Shown one piece after another: positions 7,050 to 18,747 of a stretch of 43,093 nt of DNA. The stretch lies in assembly GCA_903825765.1 (NCBI GenBank), contig CAIKBU010000054.1:1-43093 (forward strand), read 5' to 3'. The stretch comes from an uncultured Actinomycetes bacterium (lineage in GTDB: Bacteria; Actinomycetota; Acidimicrobiia; Acidimicrobiales; RAAP-2). Numbering within the stretch: the first letter of the stretch is position 1; every line of letters starts with the position of its first letter. Under the pieces are notes generated by a model. The model saw nothing but the letters and a program-made list of their open reading frames with translations, ran no database searches and was not told the DNA's origin. The translations under genes were made by a program, and so were the position numbers.

Positions 7050-7532
7050 GTGCTCAAAATAGAAGAGTACTTCTTGCCGACGTTGTCGCTTCGTCTGGCG
7101 ACCAACGTAGCCGTCCCTTCGTGGGAAGCATTCGGGCGCGAGGATGGCATTCTCCGGGCCACTCAGTTGTTGCACGACGAGGTGCTCGTCCGTCGCGCGT
7201 GGCCACTTCGAACCTTTGGCGTCTTCGACGTTCCACGGGGTGACCAACCCGGCCGCTACGCCGCCGCCATTGAGGCCACCGCGAATGACGATCACGATGG
7301 TCGGACGATGGCGATCGCTGGGGGGTACTTCGTCGGTGTCGAACACGTGGGACCACTGGCGACGTTGGGTGAGTCACTGCGTTGGTTCTACGAGGACTAC
7401 CTGCCCGGGTCGCCGTACACGCCCCGGCCTGAATCCCATCTGTTTCTCTTTGACCCTCGATTTAGCCCCACGAGTGCGTCAAGCATTCTCACCTTCGGGA
7501 TGCTCGCGCAGCGCAGCACTGGGTCGCACTGA
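7050..7532 (+). CDS. GyrI-like / AraC effector-binding-like protein
   Basis: 160 aa, probably cytosolic, with no signal peptide or membrane segment. The central part, GRTMAIAGGYFVGVEHVGPL followed by LGESLRWFYEDYLPGS and LFLFDPRF, resembles the GyrI-like small-molecule-binding fold (GGYFV.VEHVGPL pattern, then an aromatic helix and the terminal DPR segment). It has no DNA-binding domain, so it would be a stand-alone version. The GTG start is preceded by GAGGAG. It sits just after tRNA-Gln, and its last 54 bases overlap the convergent alpha/beta hydrolase gene. Family assignment rests on pattern alone; ligand and role are unknown. Confidence 0.7.
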   Translation: MLKIEEYFLPTLSLRLATNVAVPSWEAFGREDGILRATQLLHDEVLVRRAWPLRTFGVFDVPRGDQPGRYAAAIEATANDDHDGRTMAIAGGYFVGVEHVGPLATLGESLRWFYEDYLPGSPYTPRPESHLFLFDPRFSPTSASSILTFGMLAQRSTGSH

Positions 7533-8402
7533 ATCGAGGTAGCTGGCCACGGCCTCGGGTGACTCGCTTTGGAGCGCGTGACCGGCGCCTTCAATAGCCA
7601 CAACGACATCCGTTGGCCGTTCTTCGGCGAAGGCTCTTCGATCATCGCTGTCAACCATCGAGTCCGACCTTGTGCCGTGCAGGAGCGAGACCGGAAGGGG
7701 TAGGTCGTGCAGCGTTGACCACAACTGCGCAGCATCAAACTGCGGTCGCAGACGAGAGGTGTGCACCTGGTGGTGCCAGACCCACTTGCCGTCTTCGCGC
7801 TGACGGGCATTGAGCGCCACACCGCGTTCGAGGGACTCGCGCGAACGCGTGGGGTTGTGGGCGAGGGCGCGAGCAACCATGTCCTCGTGTGAATCGAATG
7901 AATCGGGACCATCGAGGAAGTCGAGAACGCCTCGAGCCTTCTCGGACCTGGCACCCGGAGTGATGTCGAGGAGGACGAGATGTGACCACCACGTCGGTTG
8001 GCGCTGGGCCAACGCGATGGCGCAGAGTCCTCCGAGCGACATGCCCACCAGCACTGCCGGCGAGGTGAGCAGGGGTTCGAGGCCATCACTCAGGACGTCG
8101 GCGATGGTCTCGAGTGACGTCATGGCATCGGTGGCGGCGTCGCTCCAACCGTGACCGGGAAGATCGACGCTCACGAGTGGTGCCGCCAGCATGAGCGCCA
8201 CGGTGTCGAATGTGTGGGCGTTTTGACCAAGTCCGTGCAGAAAGACGAATGTCGGGGCCGCCTCTCCCCACTGGAGCACACTGAGATCACCGCCACGGGT
8301 CGCGAGGGCGCGTCGCTCGACGGGCAACACGCTGGGTCTAAGTCCGCGTTCAACCGCCAACGTCGAGAGAAAACGAAACTCATCCGAAGGCGCGGACACC
8401 AT
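7479..8402 (-). CDS. Alpha/beta hydrolase
   Basis: 307 aa soluble hydrolase. The order of motifs fits the alpha/beta fold: FVFLHGLGQN (oxyanion loop), SVDLPGHGWSD, the nucleophile elbow VGMSLGG (Ser about 122), LLHGTRSDSMV (acid region) and IEGAGHALQSESPEAV (catalytic His). A longer reading to 8642 would run through the prs coding region, so I choose the ATG at 8402, which follows TACGAT by six bases in the leaderless pattern of this window. The substrate cannot be told; relatives include esterases and C-C bond hydrolases. Its 3' end overlaps the GyrI-like gene by 54 bases tail to tail. Confidence 0.9.
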   Translation of the reverse strand: MVSAPSDEFRFLSTLAVERGLRPSVLPVERRALATRGGDLSVLQWGEAAPTFVFLHGLGQNAHTFDTVALMLAAPLVSVDLPGHGWSDAATDAMTSLETIADVLSDGLEPLLTSPAVLVGMSLGGLCAIALAQRQPTWWSHLVLLDITPGARSEKARGVLDFLDGPDSFDSHEDMVARALAHNPTRSRESLERGVALNARQREDGKWVWHHQVHTSRLRPQFDAAQLWSTLHDLPLPVSLLHGTRSDSMVDSDDRRAFAEERPTDVVVAIEGAGHALQSESPEAVASYLDSVRPSAALREHPEGENA

Positions 8403-8408
8403 GGATGC

Positions 8409-8414
8409 ATCGTA
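8409..8414 (-). promoter_or_regulatory. -10 element of the alpha/beta hydrolase gene
   Basis: TACGAT on the minus strand, six bases before the ATG at 8402. This spacing places the transcription start at or next to the A of the start codon, and no Shine-Dalgarno is present. It faces the prs promoter across 48 bases. Confidence 0.5.
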
Positions 8415-8437
8415 TCGGTGGGTAGGCCAATCTCTTG

Positions 8438-8443
8438 TAGCCT
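8438..8443 (+). promoter_or_regulatory. -10 element of prs
   Basis: TAGCCT followed by seven bases and the GTG start at 8451. No ribosome site of normal spacing is seen, so a leaderless mRNA is likely. The -35 position expected for this promoter (8415-8420) abuts the -10 of the divergent hydrolase. Confidence 0.55.
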
Positions 8444-8450
8444 TTAGGGC

Positions 8451-9425
8451 GTGGAAGCACTTTCGAAGCGTCGTCTCGTCGTAGTAACCGGCCGTTGTCA
8501 CCCCGCTTTGGCGAAGGACATCGCTGACCAGCTTGGTGTTGAGTTGACGGAAGCGCACTTGAAGGAGTTCGCGAACGGCGAGATCCACTGCCGCTTCGAT
8601 GAATCGATTCGTGGTGCGCACGTCTTCATCGTGCAGACGCACTCCTCGCCGGTCAACGATGCGGTGATGGAACAGTTGATCATGATTGACGCCGCAAAGC
8701 GGGCGTCAGCCAAGAGCATTACAGCGGTTATTCCGAACTACGGGTATGCCCGACAAGATCGCAAGTCGGCCGGTCGCGAGCCCATCACGGCGAAGCTCAT
8801 TGCCGACATGCTCCAGACGGCCGGGGCGAATCGGGTGCTCTCGGTTGACTTTCACTCTGGTCAGATTCAGGGCTTCTTCGATATTCCCGTGGACCACCTC
8901 GTGGCTGCCCCAGTCCTCGAGGACTATTTGCGCACCAACGCCGACCCGGACAATCTCGTCGTCGTCGCTCCCGACGCGGGACGAGTCAAGGTCGCCGAGC
9001 GCTACGCGACCCACTTGGGCTGCGACTTGGCCCTCGTGCACAAGACGCGACCCAAAGGCACCGCCAACGTGGCCGAGGCCCGCCACATTGTTGGTGACGT
9101 GAAGGGCCGCCACTGCGTCCTTATCGACGACATGATTGACACGGCGGGAACGATTGTGGCCGCGTGCGATTTGCTGAAGTCCCAAGGAGCCGGCGAAATC
9201 TGGGTCATGGCGACCCATGCCATCTTCTCGCCACCGGCCGTCGATCGACTCTTCAATGCCCCGATTTCTCGCGTTGTGGTCACTGACACCTTGCCCCTCG
9301 GGCCGGAGCGTCGCTTTGAAAAGCTTGAGATTCTCTCGATTGCCAGCATTGTGGCCAACGCCATATCGGCCATTTTCGAGGACAGTTCGGTATCGGATAT
9401 TTTCGGCGGGGAAAACCTGCTGTAG
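8451..9425 (+). CDS. prs: Ribose-phosphate pyrophosphokinase
   Basis: Makes PRPP from ribose 5-phosphate and ATP for purine, pyrimidine, histidine, tryptophan and NAD synthesis. 324 aa, normal for class I enzymes. Motifs: GEIHCRFDESIRG, ATP-site region YARQDRKSAGREPITAKL, VDFHSGQIQGFFDIPVDHL (divalent metal His), and the PRPP-binding loop VLIDDMIDTAGTI. The C-terminus ends in a conserved DSSVSDIF stretch. The GTG start follows a TAGCCT -10 by seven bases. prs followed by rplY and pth is the conserved mycobacterial grouping, though there it lies in the opposite order (from memory). Confidence 0.97.
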   Translation: MEALSKRRLVVVTGRCHPALAKDIADQLGVELTEAHLKEFANGEIHCRFDESIRGAHVFIVQTHSSPVNDAVMEQLIMIDAAKRASAKSITAVIPNYGYARQDRKSAGREPITAKLIADMLQTAGANRVLSVDFHSGQIQGFFDIPVDHLVAAPVLEDYLRTNADPDNLVVVAPDAGRVKVAERYATHLGCDLALVHKTRPKGTANVAEARHIVGDVKGRHCVLIDDMIDTAGTIVAACDLLKSQGAGEIWVMATHAIFSPPAVDRLFNAPISRVVVTDTLPLGPERRFEKLEILSIASIVANAISAIFEDSSVSDIFGGENLL

Positions 9426-9433
9426 CCCGACTT

Positions 9434-9462
9434 TTCGCAGGGGCGCTGGTCTGCGATAGACT
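9434..9462 (+). promoter_or_regulatory. Promoter of rplY
   Basis: TTCGCA (9434-9439), a 17-base spacer and TAGACT (9457-9462), starting just after the prs stop. Initiation near 9469 would give a leader of roughly 48 bases containing an imperfect GTGCG/CGCAC stem and a strong AAGGAG site (9506-9511) five bases before the ATG. Confidence 0.5.
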
Positions 9463-9516
9463 GAGAACCCTGTGCGCGGCCATTGGTCGCACCAGCCATT
9501 CGTCTAAGGAGAAGTC

Positions 9517-10098
9517 ATGTCACAGAGCACGCTGCAGGCGTCCACGACCCGCGAGCACGGGACGCGTAATTCACGCCGTCTTCGCTTGGCCGGTTCTATC
9601 CCCGCGGTCGTTTACGGTGTGGGCGTTCCTCCGCTCCCCGTGTCAGTTGACGCCAAGGCCTTCCGCACCGCCGTCTCCGGTGACCAGGGGCTCAACACCC
9701 TGATCGAACTCGACGCCGATGGCCAGAAGTTTTTGGTGCTCGCCCGTGAGATTCAGCGTCACCCCGTTCGTGGCACCGTTGCGCACATTGACTTCCAAGT
9801 CGTGGACCCGAACGCTGCCGTAGTTGCCGTTGTGCCATTGCACATGATCGGCGACGCCGTCGAAGTTCGTCACGCTGACTGGGAAATCGACCAGCAGATG
9901 TTTAGCTTCGCAATTCGCACGCGCCCCGCTCTCATCCCGACCCACATTGACGTTGACATTTCGGACCTCAAGCCCGGTCAGGCAATTCACGTGAAGGACG
10001 TCATCTTGGGTGAGGGCGTCGAGGCCGCTGGTGACCCCGCTGCCAACGTCGTGAACACCCGCGCCGGTCGCGCAGCCAAGACGTCCGAGCGCGCGTAG
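9517..10098 (+). CDS. rplY: Large-subunit ribosomal protein bL25 (TL5/Ctc type)
   Basis: 5S rRNA-binding protein of the large ribosomal subunit. At 193 aa it is the long form. It has the N-terminal 5S-binding domain (GTRNSRRLRLAGSIPAVVYG, then IELDADGQKFLVLAREIQRH) and the C-terminal TL5 beta domain (HIDVDISDLKPGQAIHVKDV). The strong AAGGAG five bases before ATG fixes the start. It has its own promoter-like sequence after prs, and pth follows a few bases on. The same gene is known as the general stress gene ctc in Bacillus. Confidence 0.96.
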   Translation: MSQSTLQASTTREHGTRNSRRLRLAGSIPAVVYGVGVPPLPVSVDAKAFRTAVSGDQGLNTLIELDADGQKFLVLAREIQRHPVRGTVAHIDFQVVDPNAAVVAVVPLHMIGDAVEVRHADWEIDQQMFSFAIRTRPALIPTHIDVDISDLKPGQAIHVKDVILGEGVEAAGDPAANVVNTRAGRAAKTSERA

Positions 10099-10152
10099 TT
10101 CGCCGTGGCTCTCCGGCGTTTTGCCGCGAGTGGCCGACGAGGCAGTGCCAGT

Positions 10153-10728
10153 GTGCTCGTCCTCGTAGGACTAGCGAATCCCGGTCCTGATTACGAAGGA
10201 TCGCGTCACAACATTGGCGGTGACGCCGTGCGCTTGCTGGCGGCTCAACGCGGTGTGCGACTCCTAGTGGAATCTCGTCAACGCTGCGTGAGCGCCACCG
10301 TGCCCACCCCTCGAGGTCCCGTGACCCTGGCAGTACCCACGACGTACATGAACGAATCAGGAGCGGCCGTCTCGCCGCTGCTGACCAGAACCTCACTCGA
10401 GGACCTCCACAATTTTGTGGTCATCCACGACGAACTCGACCTCGAGCCCGGTCGTCTGCAGTGCAAGTTCGGCGGTGGGCTCGCGGGTCACAATGGACTT
10501 CGCTCCATCGCCTCAGCCCTCGGCACCCAAGACTTCGCTCGACTTCGCATTGGCATCGGTCGACCAGAGCGCAAGGAGCAAGTTACCGACTGGGTGCTGC
10601 GACGACCAACGGGGGAGCGTAAGGCAGCGTTGACTCGCGATACTGACGCTGCTGCGAGCGCCCTCGCCCTGCTGATCGATGAACCCTTTGACGATGCGCA
10701 GCGACGCATCAACAGCAGCCGTGACTAA
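10153..10728 (+). CDS. pth: Peptidyl-tRNA hydrolase
   Basis: Releases peptides from peptidyl-tRNAs that drop off the ribosome, recycling tRNA. Visible catalytic residues: His in GSRHNIGG, Asn in TYMNESG, Asp in VIHDELDL and Asn in GHNGLRSI. From the GTG at 10153 the protein is 191 aa, the family norm, and begins MLVLVGLANPGPDYE as expected; GAGG lies eight bases upstream. An in-frame GTG at 10105 would add 16 Arg/Ala/Gly-rich residues with no homology pattern and no ribosome site, so I consider it less likely. It overlaps the start of mfd. Confidence 0.94.
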   Translation: MLVLVGLANPGPDYEGSRHNIGGDAVRLLAAQRGVRLLVESRQRCVSATVPTPRGPVTLAVPTTYMNESGAAVSPLLTRTSLEDLHNFVVIHDELDLEPGRLQCKFGGGLAGHNGLRSIASALGTQDFARLRIGIGRPERKEQVTDWVLRRPTGERKAALTRDTDAAASALALLIDEPFDDAQRRINSSRD

Positions 10729-13700
10729 CGCGGTTGGCCTTCGCAAGGTACTTGAAACGATTGCTCCCGCACTGAGGGCGGCCCATCGAGCGGGGAGTTT
10801 TGCTCCCTCCAGTTACGCCACGCCCCTTACCGTGTCGGCGTACGCCCTGGAGCACGAACACCAGCTCGTGGTCACCGCCACGAGTGCCGAAGCGGAGCTC
10901 TTAGCCGAGGGCATCCGGGCCCTGTGGGGTACGAGCACGGACGTCGCGCTCTGGCCGGCGTGGGACACTCATCCACTCGAACGGGTAAGTCCCGATACAT
11001 CAGTTATGGCCGAGCGGGCAGTACTGCAGTGGCGTGTCACCGTAGGTGACGCCCCTCGCATCATCGTGGCTTCCATTCGCGCGCTGGCCCAAATTCTGCC
11101 CCCGGAGGATGCCGTCGCTCCCCGCGTGCTCGAGACCGGTGCACTAATCGAACGCGAATCATTCCTGCGTGAACTGGTTGACCTGGGCTATCGCCGCGAA
11201 CACCTCGTCGAGCACCGCGCTGAATTCGCCGTGCGCGGCGGCATTGTTGACATCTGGCCGGCCCACGCCGATGAGCCAATTCGACTGGACTTCTTCGGCG
11301 ATGAAATTGAACGGCTAACGGCCTTCGACATCGGCACGCAACGCTCAACTGGATCACTCGACTCGGCCTTGCTCACCAGCGCGAGAGAGTGGCGCCCCGA
11401 CGCGTCGACGCGGGCGCGCGCGGCCGATTTGCGCGACGCCGCAATCTGGAGTCGGCCGGTCATTGACAAGATTGCCGCGGGTGACCTCTTTGACGGTATG
11501 GAGGGGTGGATGTCGCTCCTCGTCGAGCAACGAAGGACATTGCTCGACTTGGTCGGTGACGCGACCGTGGTGGTGGTGGAGCCCGACCGAGTTCGCGCAC
11601 GACTAGCCGACCTCCTCGAGGAAGAACGCGATCTAGCGGAAGCGGTAGCGACGACGTGGCAGGCCGATCACGCGATTCCGTTGCTGCACGTCACCGCTGC
11701 GGAGTTGCTCGACGACCGTGACGTGTTGGTGCTCGACGGCACCGGGCTCGATGGTGCATCGGCGCACCTTCTGACGTCACCGCCCGTGGTGCAAGGTGAC
11801 GCGGCCCGCATCGGTGCCCACGTGCGAGGGTGGACGCGCGTCCAGCGCGGCGTCGTCTTGACGAGCAACGCTGCCGCCGTGTCCCGCATGGCGGATCAGT
11901 TGCGCGGCGAAGGCATCGAGGTCACCACTGACCCCACGCAGGTGCTCCAAGCTCGCCTGTGCGTTCTCGAATCGACACTGCCGGCCGGTTTTAGTCTCTC
12001 GGATCCAGCCGTGGTCGTGTGGAGCGAAAATGACCTCACCGGTCGTCGCGCCGCGCACCGAGTTGCGCGCACGCGCACGAGAAACGTGGACGGCTTTTTT
12101 GACGACCTCGCCGTTGGGTCCTACGTCGTGCACCGTCAACACGGTGTCGCCAAGTTCTCGGGTACCACGACGCGAGAGATGAACGGGGCCATCCGCGACT
12201 ACCTCATTCTGGAGTTCAAAGACGGGCGCGTCTACTGGCCGACCGAACAGTTCGATGCGCTAACGCCCTACTCCGGTGGTGATGCGCCGGCCCTCTCACG
12301 CATGGGTGGCGCAGAATGGCAAAAGACGAGAGCCAAGGCTCGCGCGGCGGCCTACCTGGTTGCCCAAGAACTCGTCGACCTCTACCGACAGCGGACGGTT
12401 GCGCAAGGGTTTGCCTTCAGCCCCGACTCGGCGTGGCAGGTTGAAATGGAAGACCTCTTCCCCTACGCCCTGACTCCTGATCAGGCCGAGGCGGTCAACG
12501 CCATCAAGGTCGATATGGAAACGCCTCGTCCGATGGACCGACTCGTCGTGGCCGATGTGGGCTTTGGGAAAACGGAAATTGCGGTCCGAGCCATTTTTAA
12601 GGCCGTGCAAGACGCCAAGCAGGCGGCAATTTTGGTGCCCACCACGTTGCTCGCGAGTCAACACTTCACCACAATTAGCGAACGTTTCGCTGGGTTTCCC
12701 GTCAAGGTAGCGCTCCTCAGTCGTTTCGTTGATGACAAAGAAGCGGCCGCCACGTTGGCGGGACTCAAGGATGGCTCCATTGACGTCGTCGTTGGTACCC
12801 ACCGCATTCTTTCCTCATCCCTGGAATTCAAAAATCTCGGTCTCCTCGTCGTCGACGAAGAGCAGCGTTTCGGTGTGACGCACAAGGAGGCCATCAAAAC
12901 GCGTTCGGTCGGTGTTGACGTGCTCACGTTGTCGGCGAGCCCGATTCCTCGTACGTTGGAAATGGCCTTCGCTGGTATTCGCGACCTGTCGATGGTGACG
13001 ACGCCGCCCGCCGATCGACGCCCCATCTTGACCCACGTAGGTGAGTACAGCGAAGCAGCAGTAGTCGAGGCTATTCGTCGTGAACTACTGCGTGAAGGCC
13101 AAGTCTTTTTCGTCCACAACCGCGTCTCCGATATTGACGAGGTGGCTCGCCGCATCGGACAACTGGTGCCCGATGCTCGCATCATTGTCGCGCACGGCCA
13201 AATGGATGAAGGCACACTCGAGCGAGTGATGATTGACTTTTGGGAGCGACGCTTTGACGTGCTGGTCTGCACGACAATCGTCGAGTCCGGCATCGACTTG
13301 CCGTCGGTGAACACGATGATTGTCGACCGCGCCGATCGACTCGGCCTGGGTCAGCTCCATCAGTTGCGTGGACGCGTTGGTCGAAGTGGCCAACGCGCGT
13401 ACGCCTACCTGTTTCACCCCGCCGACAAGACGCTGAGTGAAACGGCCTTCGAACGTCTGCGCACGATTGGCGACAACACGGCCCTCGGCAGCGGTTTCAA
13501 AATTGCCATGCGCGACCTCGAAATTCGTGGCGCCGGCAACCTGCTCGGCCATCACCAATCGGGGCCAGTGGCCGCCGTGGGCTACGACCTCTACATGCAG
13601 TTGGTTGCTGAGGCGGTCGCCGAAGCCAAGGGTGAGGTGGTGACGAACGTGGAGCCCATGACGCTCGACATTCCCGGCGAGGCCAGCCTGCCCAAAACCT

Positions 13701-14107
13701 ATGTCGAGGCCGAAGACGCGCGTCTCGAGGCATACCGCCGCCTGTCGAGCATCACGACGATTGAAGAGATGCGTGACTTGCGCGAGGAATGGCTTGACCG
13801 ATACGGTGCGCTCCCCGCCGCGGCACAGGGCCTGATCGACCTCGGCGAACTTCGTGTCCGTTGCCTCGCCTGGGGGATTCGCTCACTGCAGGCCTTGCCG
13901 GCCAAAGTTGGCATTCGCTCTACCCCTCTCCTGAAGGCGTCGCCGGTCGTCCTGTCGATGAGCCAACAGATGCGACTTCGTCGCCGGTTTGGATCAGGTC
14001 GGTACAACGAAGAGACGAAGGAACTCAAGATAGACCTCACTGCGGCCCAGACATCGGCCGCTGGAGTTCTCACCCTCCTCGAGGAACTTTTCGAAACAGC
14101 CAACTGA
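10721..14107 (+). CDS. mfd: Transcription-repair coupling factor Mfd
   Basis: ATP-dependent translocase that removes RNA polymerase stalled at DNA lesions and recruits UvrA. About 1128 aa. Domains in order: UvrB-like N-terminal region, RNA polymerase-interacting domain (GSYVVHRQHGVAKFSG), the RecG-like motor with Walker A VADVGFGKTEIAVRA, DEEQ box VVDEEQRFGVTHKE, motif III TLSASPIPRTLEMA, and motif VI GRVGRSGQRAYAYL, then a C-terminal TRCF domain. GTG at 10721 overlaps the pth stop by eight bases; ATGs at 10679 and 10694 in frame would add up to 14 residues but lie deeper in pth. Full length and intact. Confidence 0.96.
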   Translation: MTNAVGLRKVLETIAPALRAAHRAGSFAPSSYATPLTVSAYALEHEHQLVVTATSAEAELLAEGIRALWGTSTDVALWPAWDTHPLERVSPDTSVMAERAVLQWRVTVGDAPRIIVASIRALAQILPPEDAVAPRVLETGALIERESFLRELVDLGYRREHLVEHRAEFAVRGGIVDIWPAHADEPIRLDFFGDEIERLTAFDIGTQRSTGSLDSALLTSAREWRPDASTRARAADLRDAAIWSRPVIDKIAAGDLFDGMEGWMSLLVEQRRTLLDLVGDATVVVVEPDRVRARLADLLEEERDLAEAVATTWQADHAIPLLHVTAAELLDDRDVLVLDGTGLDGASAHLLTSPPVVQGDAARIGAHVRGWTRVQRGVVLTSNAAAVSRMADQLRGEGIEVTTDPTQVLQARLCVLESTLPAGFSLSDPAVVVWSENDLTGRRAAHRVARTRTRNVDGFFDDLAVGSYVVHRQHGVAKFSGTTTREMNGAIRDYLILEFKDGRVYWPTEQFDALTPYSGGDAPALSRMGGAEWQKTRAKARAAAYLVAQELVDLYRQRTVAQGFAFSPDSAWQVEMEDLFPYALTPDQAEAVNAIKVDMETPRPMDRLVVADVGFGKTEIAVRAIFKAVQDAKQAAILVPTTLLASQHFTTISERFAGFPVKVALLSRFVDDKEAAATLAGLKDGSIDVVVGTHRILSSSLEFKNLGLLVVDEEQRFGVTHKEAIKTRSVGVDVLTLSASPIPRTLEMAFAGIRDLSMVTTPPADRRPILTHVGEYSEAAVVEAIRRELLREGQVFFVHNRVSDIDEVARRIGQLVPDARIIVAHGQMDEGTLERVMIDFWERRFDVLVCTTIVESGIDLPSVNTMIVDRADRLGLGQLHQLRGRVGRSGQRAYAYLFHPADKTLSETAFERLRTIGDNTALGSGFKIAMRDLEIRGAGNLLGHHQSGPVAAVGYDLYMQLVAEAVAEAKGEVVTNVEPMTLDIPGEASLPKTYVEAEDARLEAYRRLSSITTIEEMRDLREEWLDRYGALPAAAQGLIDLGELRVRCLAWGIRSLQALPAKVGIRSTPLLKASPVVLSMSQQMRLRRRFGSGRYNEETKELKIDLTAAQTSAAGVLTLLEELFETAN

Positions 14108-14108
14108 C

Positions 14109-14114
14109 TAGCAT
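14109..14114 (+). promoter_or_regulatory. -10 element of the parvulin-like gene
   Basis: TAGCAT six bases before the ATG at 14121, overlapping the last bases after the mfd stop. It fits the leaderless pattern; there is no Shine-Dalgarno. Confidence 0.5.
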
Positions 14115-14120
14115 CGAAGC

Positions 14121-15193
14121 ATGCGTCGAATGCTCGTTGTCCTTCTTTTGTGCCTCACCGCTACTGCGTGGTTCGGCGTGAATCAGCGGTCCTCCGCCCT
14201 CGTGGTTGATGGTGTCACCGTCACCAGCGCCGAACTCGCCTCCGAGCTACGCACCGTCTCGGGTACGCCCGTCGTGCAGTGTTATCTCTCGGAGCTCTAC
14301 CAAAACGGCTTCACCACGGGTGCGGCGAGCGCGTCGGTGAGTGCGAGCGCCGTGGCGGCGTGGACGGGAGGGCGCGTCGAAGGAATGGCCATTCGCGACT
14401 ACGTACGCCAGCACTACCACCACGCACCCACCACGGCCGAACTCGCGACGGCCACGTCCGCCTTTGAAGGTGAACTAACCTCACTCGCTGCGCAGCATTC
14501 GCTCCGCTGCCCCGGCACCGCCGCCCAAGCAGTCGCGGTGATGCCCGCGGCAATGCGAACGACACTCATTGAGAGTCAAGCCGATTCGATGTACCTTATT
14601 TCGCACCTAAAGGGCACCATTCCCCTCACGGTTCCCGCCCTCAAGCGGTACTACAACCAGCACCTTTCGTCCTTTCATGAGACGTGCATCTCGGTGGCCC
14701 TCGTGCCTCACGCGAAAGTTGCGACCTTCCAAAAAGCTGTTCGTCACGGTATGAAAATCGAAGCTTCGGCCGCGAAGTATTCGGTCGACCCCTCCGCCAA
14801 GCATGGTGGCTTCTACGGATGTTTGACACCGTCGTCGTCGGCCTACGCCGCAGTTTCCGCTGACGTGGCGGGCCTTCCCTTGCGGACGTGGAGTAAGCCA
14901 TTCAATTATGCCAATGGCAAATTCGGTCTCTTCGTGGCGGTTCGCTCGCAAGGTGTGCAGCCCTTTTCCAGTGCCGCGAGCACCGTGTTAAGTCAGGTCC
15001 GAAACGCCAATGCCGCGAACGCGTCGAAGTTGACGTCGACGTTGCTCTATTCGGCGGTCGTTCACGTCGACCCCTCTCTCGCGGTGTGGCAGTTGACGAG
15101 TAGCGGTCCCGGTATCGGCCCACTGGCACAGCCGGCCCTGATTGATGTCGGTGCGCCGACGCTCTTTACGGCGACCACCGCGCCGACCTACCG

Positions 15194-15197
<4 letters not shown>
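14121..15197 (+). CDS. Secreted SurA/parvulin-like protein
   Basis: 358 aa exported protein. The N-terminal hydrophobic segment MLVVLLLCLTATAWFGVN is a signal peptide or anchor, without a lipobox Cys. The following ALVVDGVTVTSAELASELR resembles the start of SurA/PrsA chaperones. A central part (VPALKRYYNQHLSSFHETCISVALV, then AAKYSVDPSAKHGGFYGCLTP) has the outline of a parvulin-type PpiC domain, including the SxDPSAxxGG signature. Three or more Cys suggest a disulfide outside the cell. It sits between mfd and mazG, where mycobacteria carry the lipoprotein lpqU or similar (from memory). A folding role is inferred. Confidence 0.82.
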
Positions 15198-18261
<3,064 letters not shown>

Positions 18262-18265
<4 letters not shown>

Positions 18266-18747
18266 GCTCCTTTCGCGACGCCTCACTCGAGGACGTCGCC
18301 GTTATTGAGGCCATGCTGGGGCGACCACTGTCGGGTCGCTGCGCGGTGGTCGTGCGTCGGGCTGATGGCAGTCCGGTAGTAATTGAAAACGAACCACACA
18401 TGCGTGACGGCACGCCCATGCCCACGTTGTACTGGCTGATCGATCCCATCATTACCGATGAGGTGTCGCGTCTCGAGGGCGCCGGTGGCGTCCATCGCTT
18501 TGAAGCGCTCGTCGACGCCGAGGCCATTGCGGCGACGCATGAGGACTACCGTCGCCGTCGCGAAGCGGCCACCGTTCGCCGTGAGGGGGCGCAACCCAGC
18601 GGCGGCGTGGGCGGAACGCGCACCGGTCTGAAGTGCCTGCACGCGCACCTCGCGAACCATCTCGCCGGTAATGATGATCCAGTGGGGGCCCTCGTGGCCA
18701 CCACGATTACGTTGCCACCGCTCACCATTGTTGACGTTCGTGACTAG
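18262..18747 (+). CDS. DUF501 family protein
   Basis: 161 aa protein of unknown function. The N-terminal SLEDVAVIEAMLGRPLSG, VVVRRADGSPVVIENEPHMRDGTPMPTLYWLIDP and LEGAGGVHRFE are hallmarks of DUF501. A Cys/His-containing C-terminal part (GTRTGLKCLHAHLANHLAGNDDPVG) is the most conserved and looks like a metal or ligand site. It uses a rare TTG start in a four-base TTGA overlap with the ftsB-like gene, and overlaps ppx by eight bases. Constant position between ftsB and ppx in actinobacteria suggests a shared role, but none is known to me. Confidence 0.9.

Noticed and set aside
8403-8642. N-terminal extension of the alpha/beta hydrolase by 80 residues
   Set aside because: It would run antisense through the first 190 bases of prs, and the extension has no hydrolase pattern; ATG at 8402 with a -10 six bases away is a better start.
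12658-13314. Minus-strand open frame of 218 codons inside mfd
   Set aside because: It lies opposite the conserved motor domain of Mfd and has no signal of a real protein.
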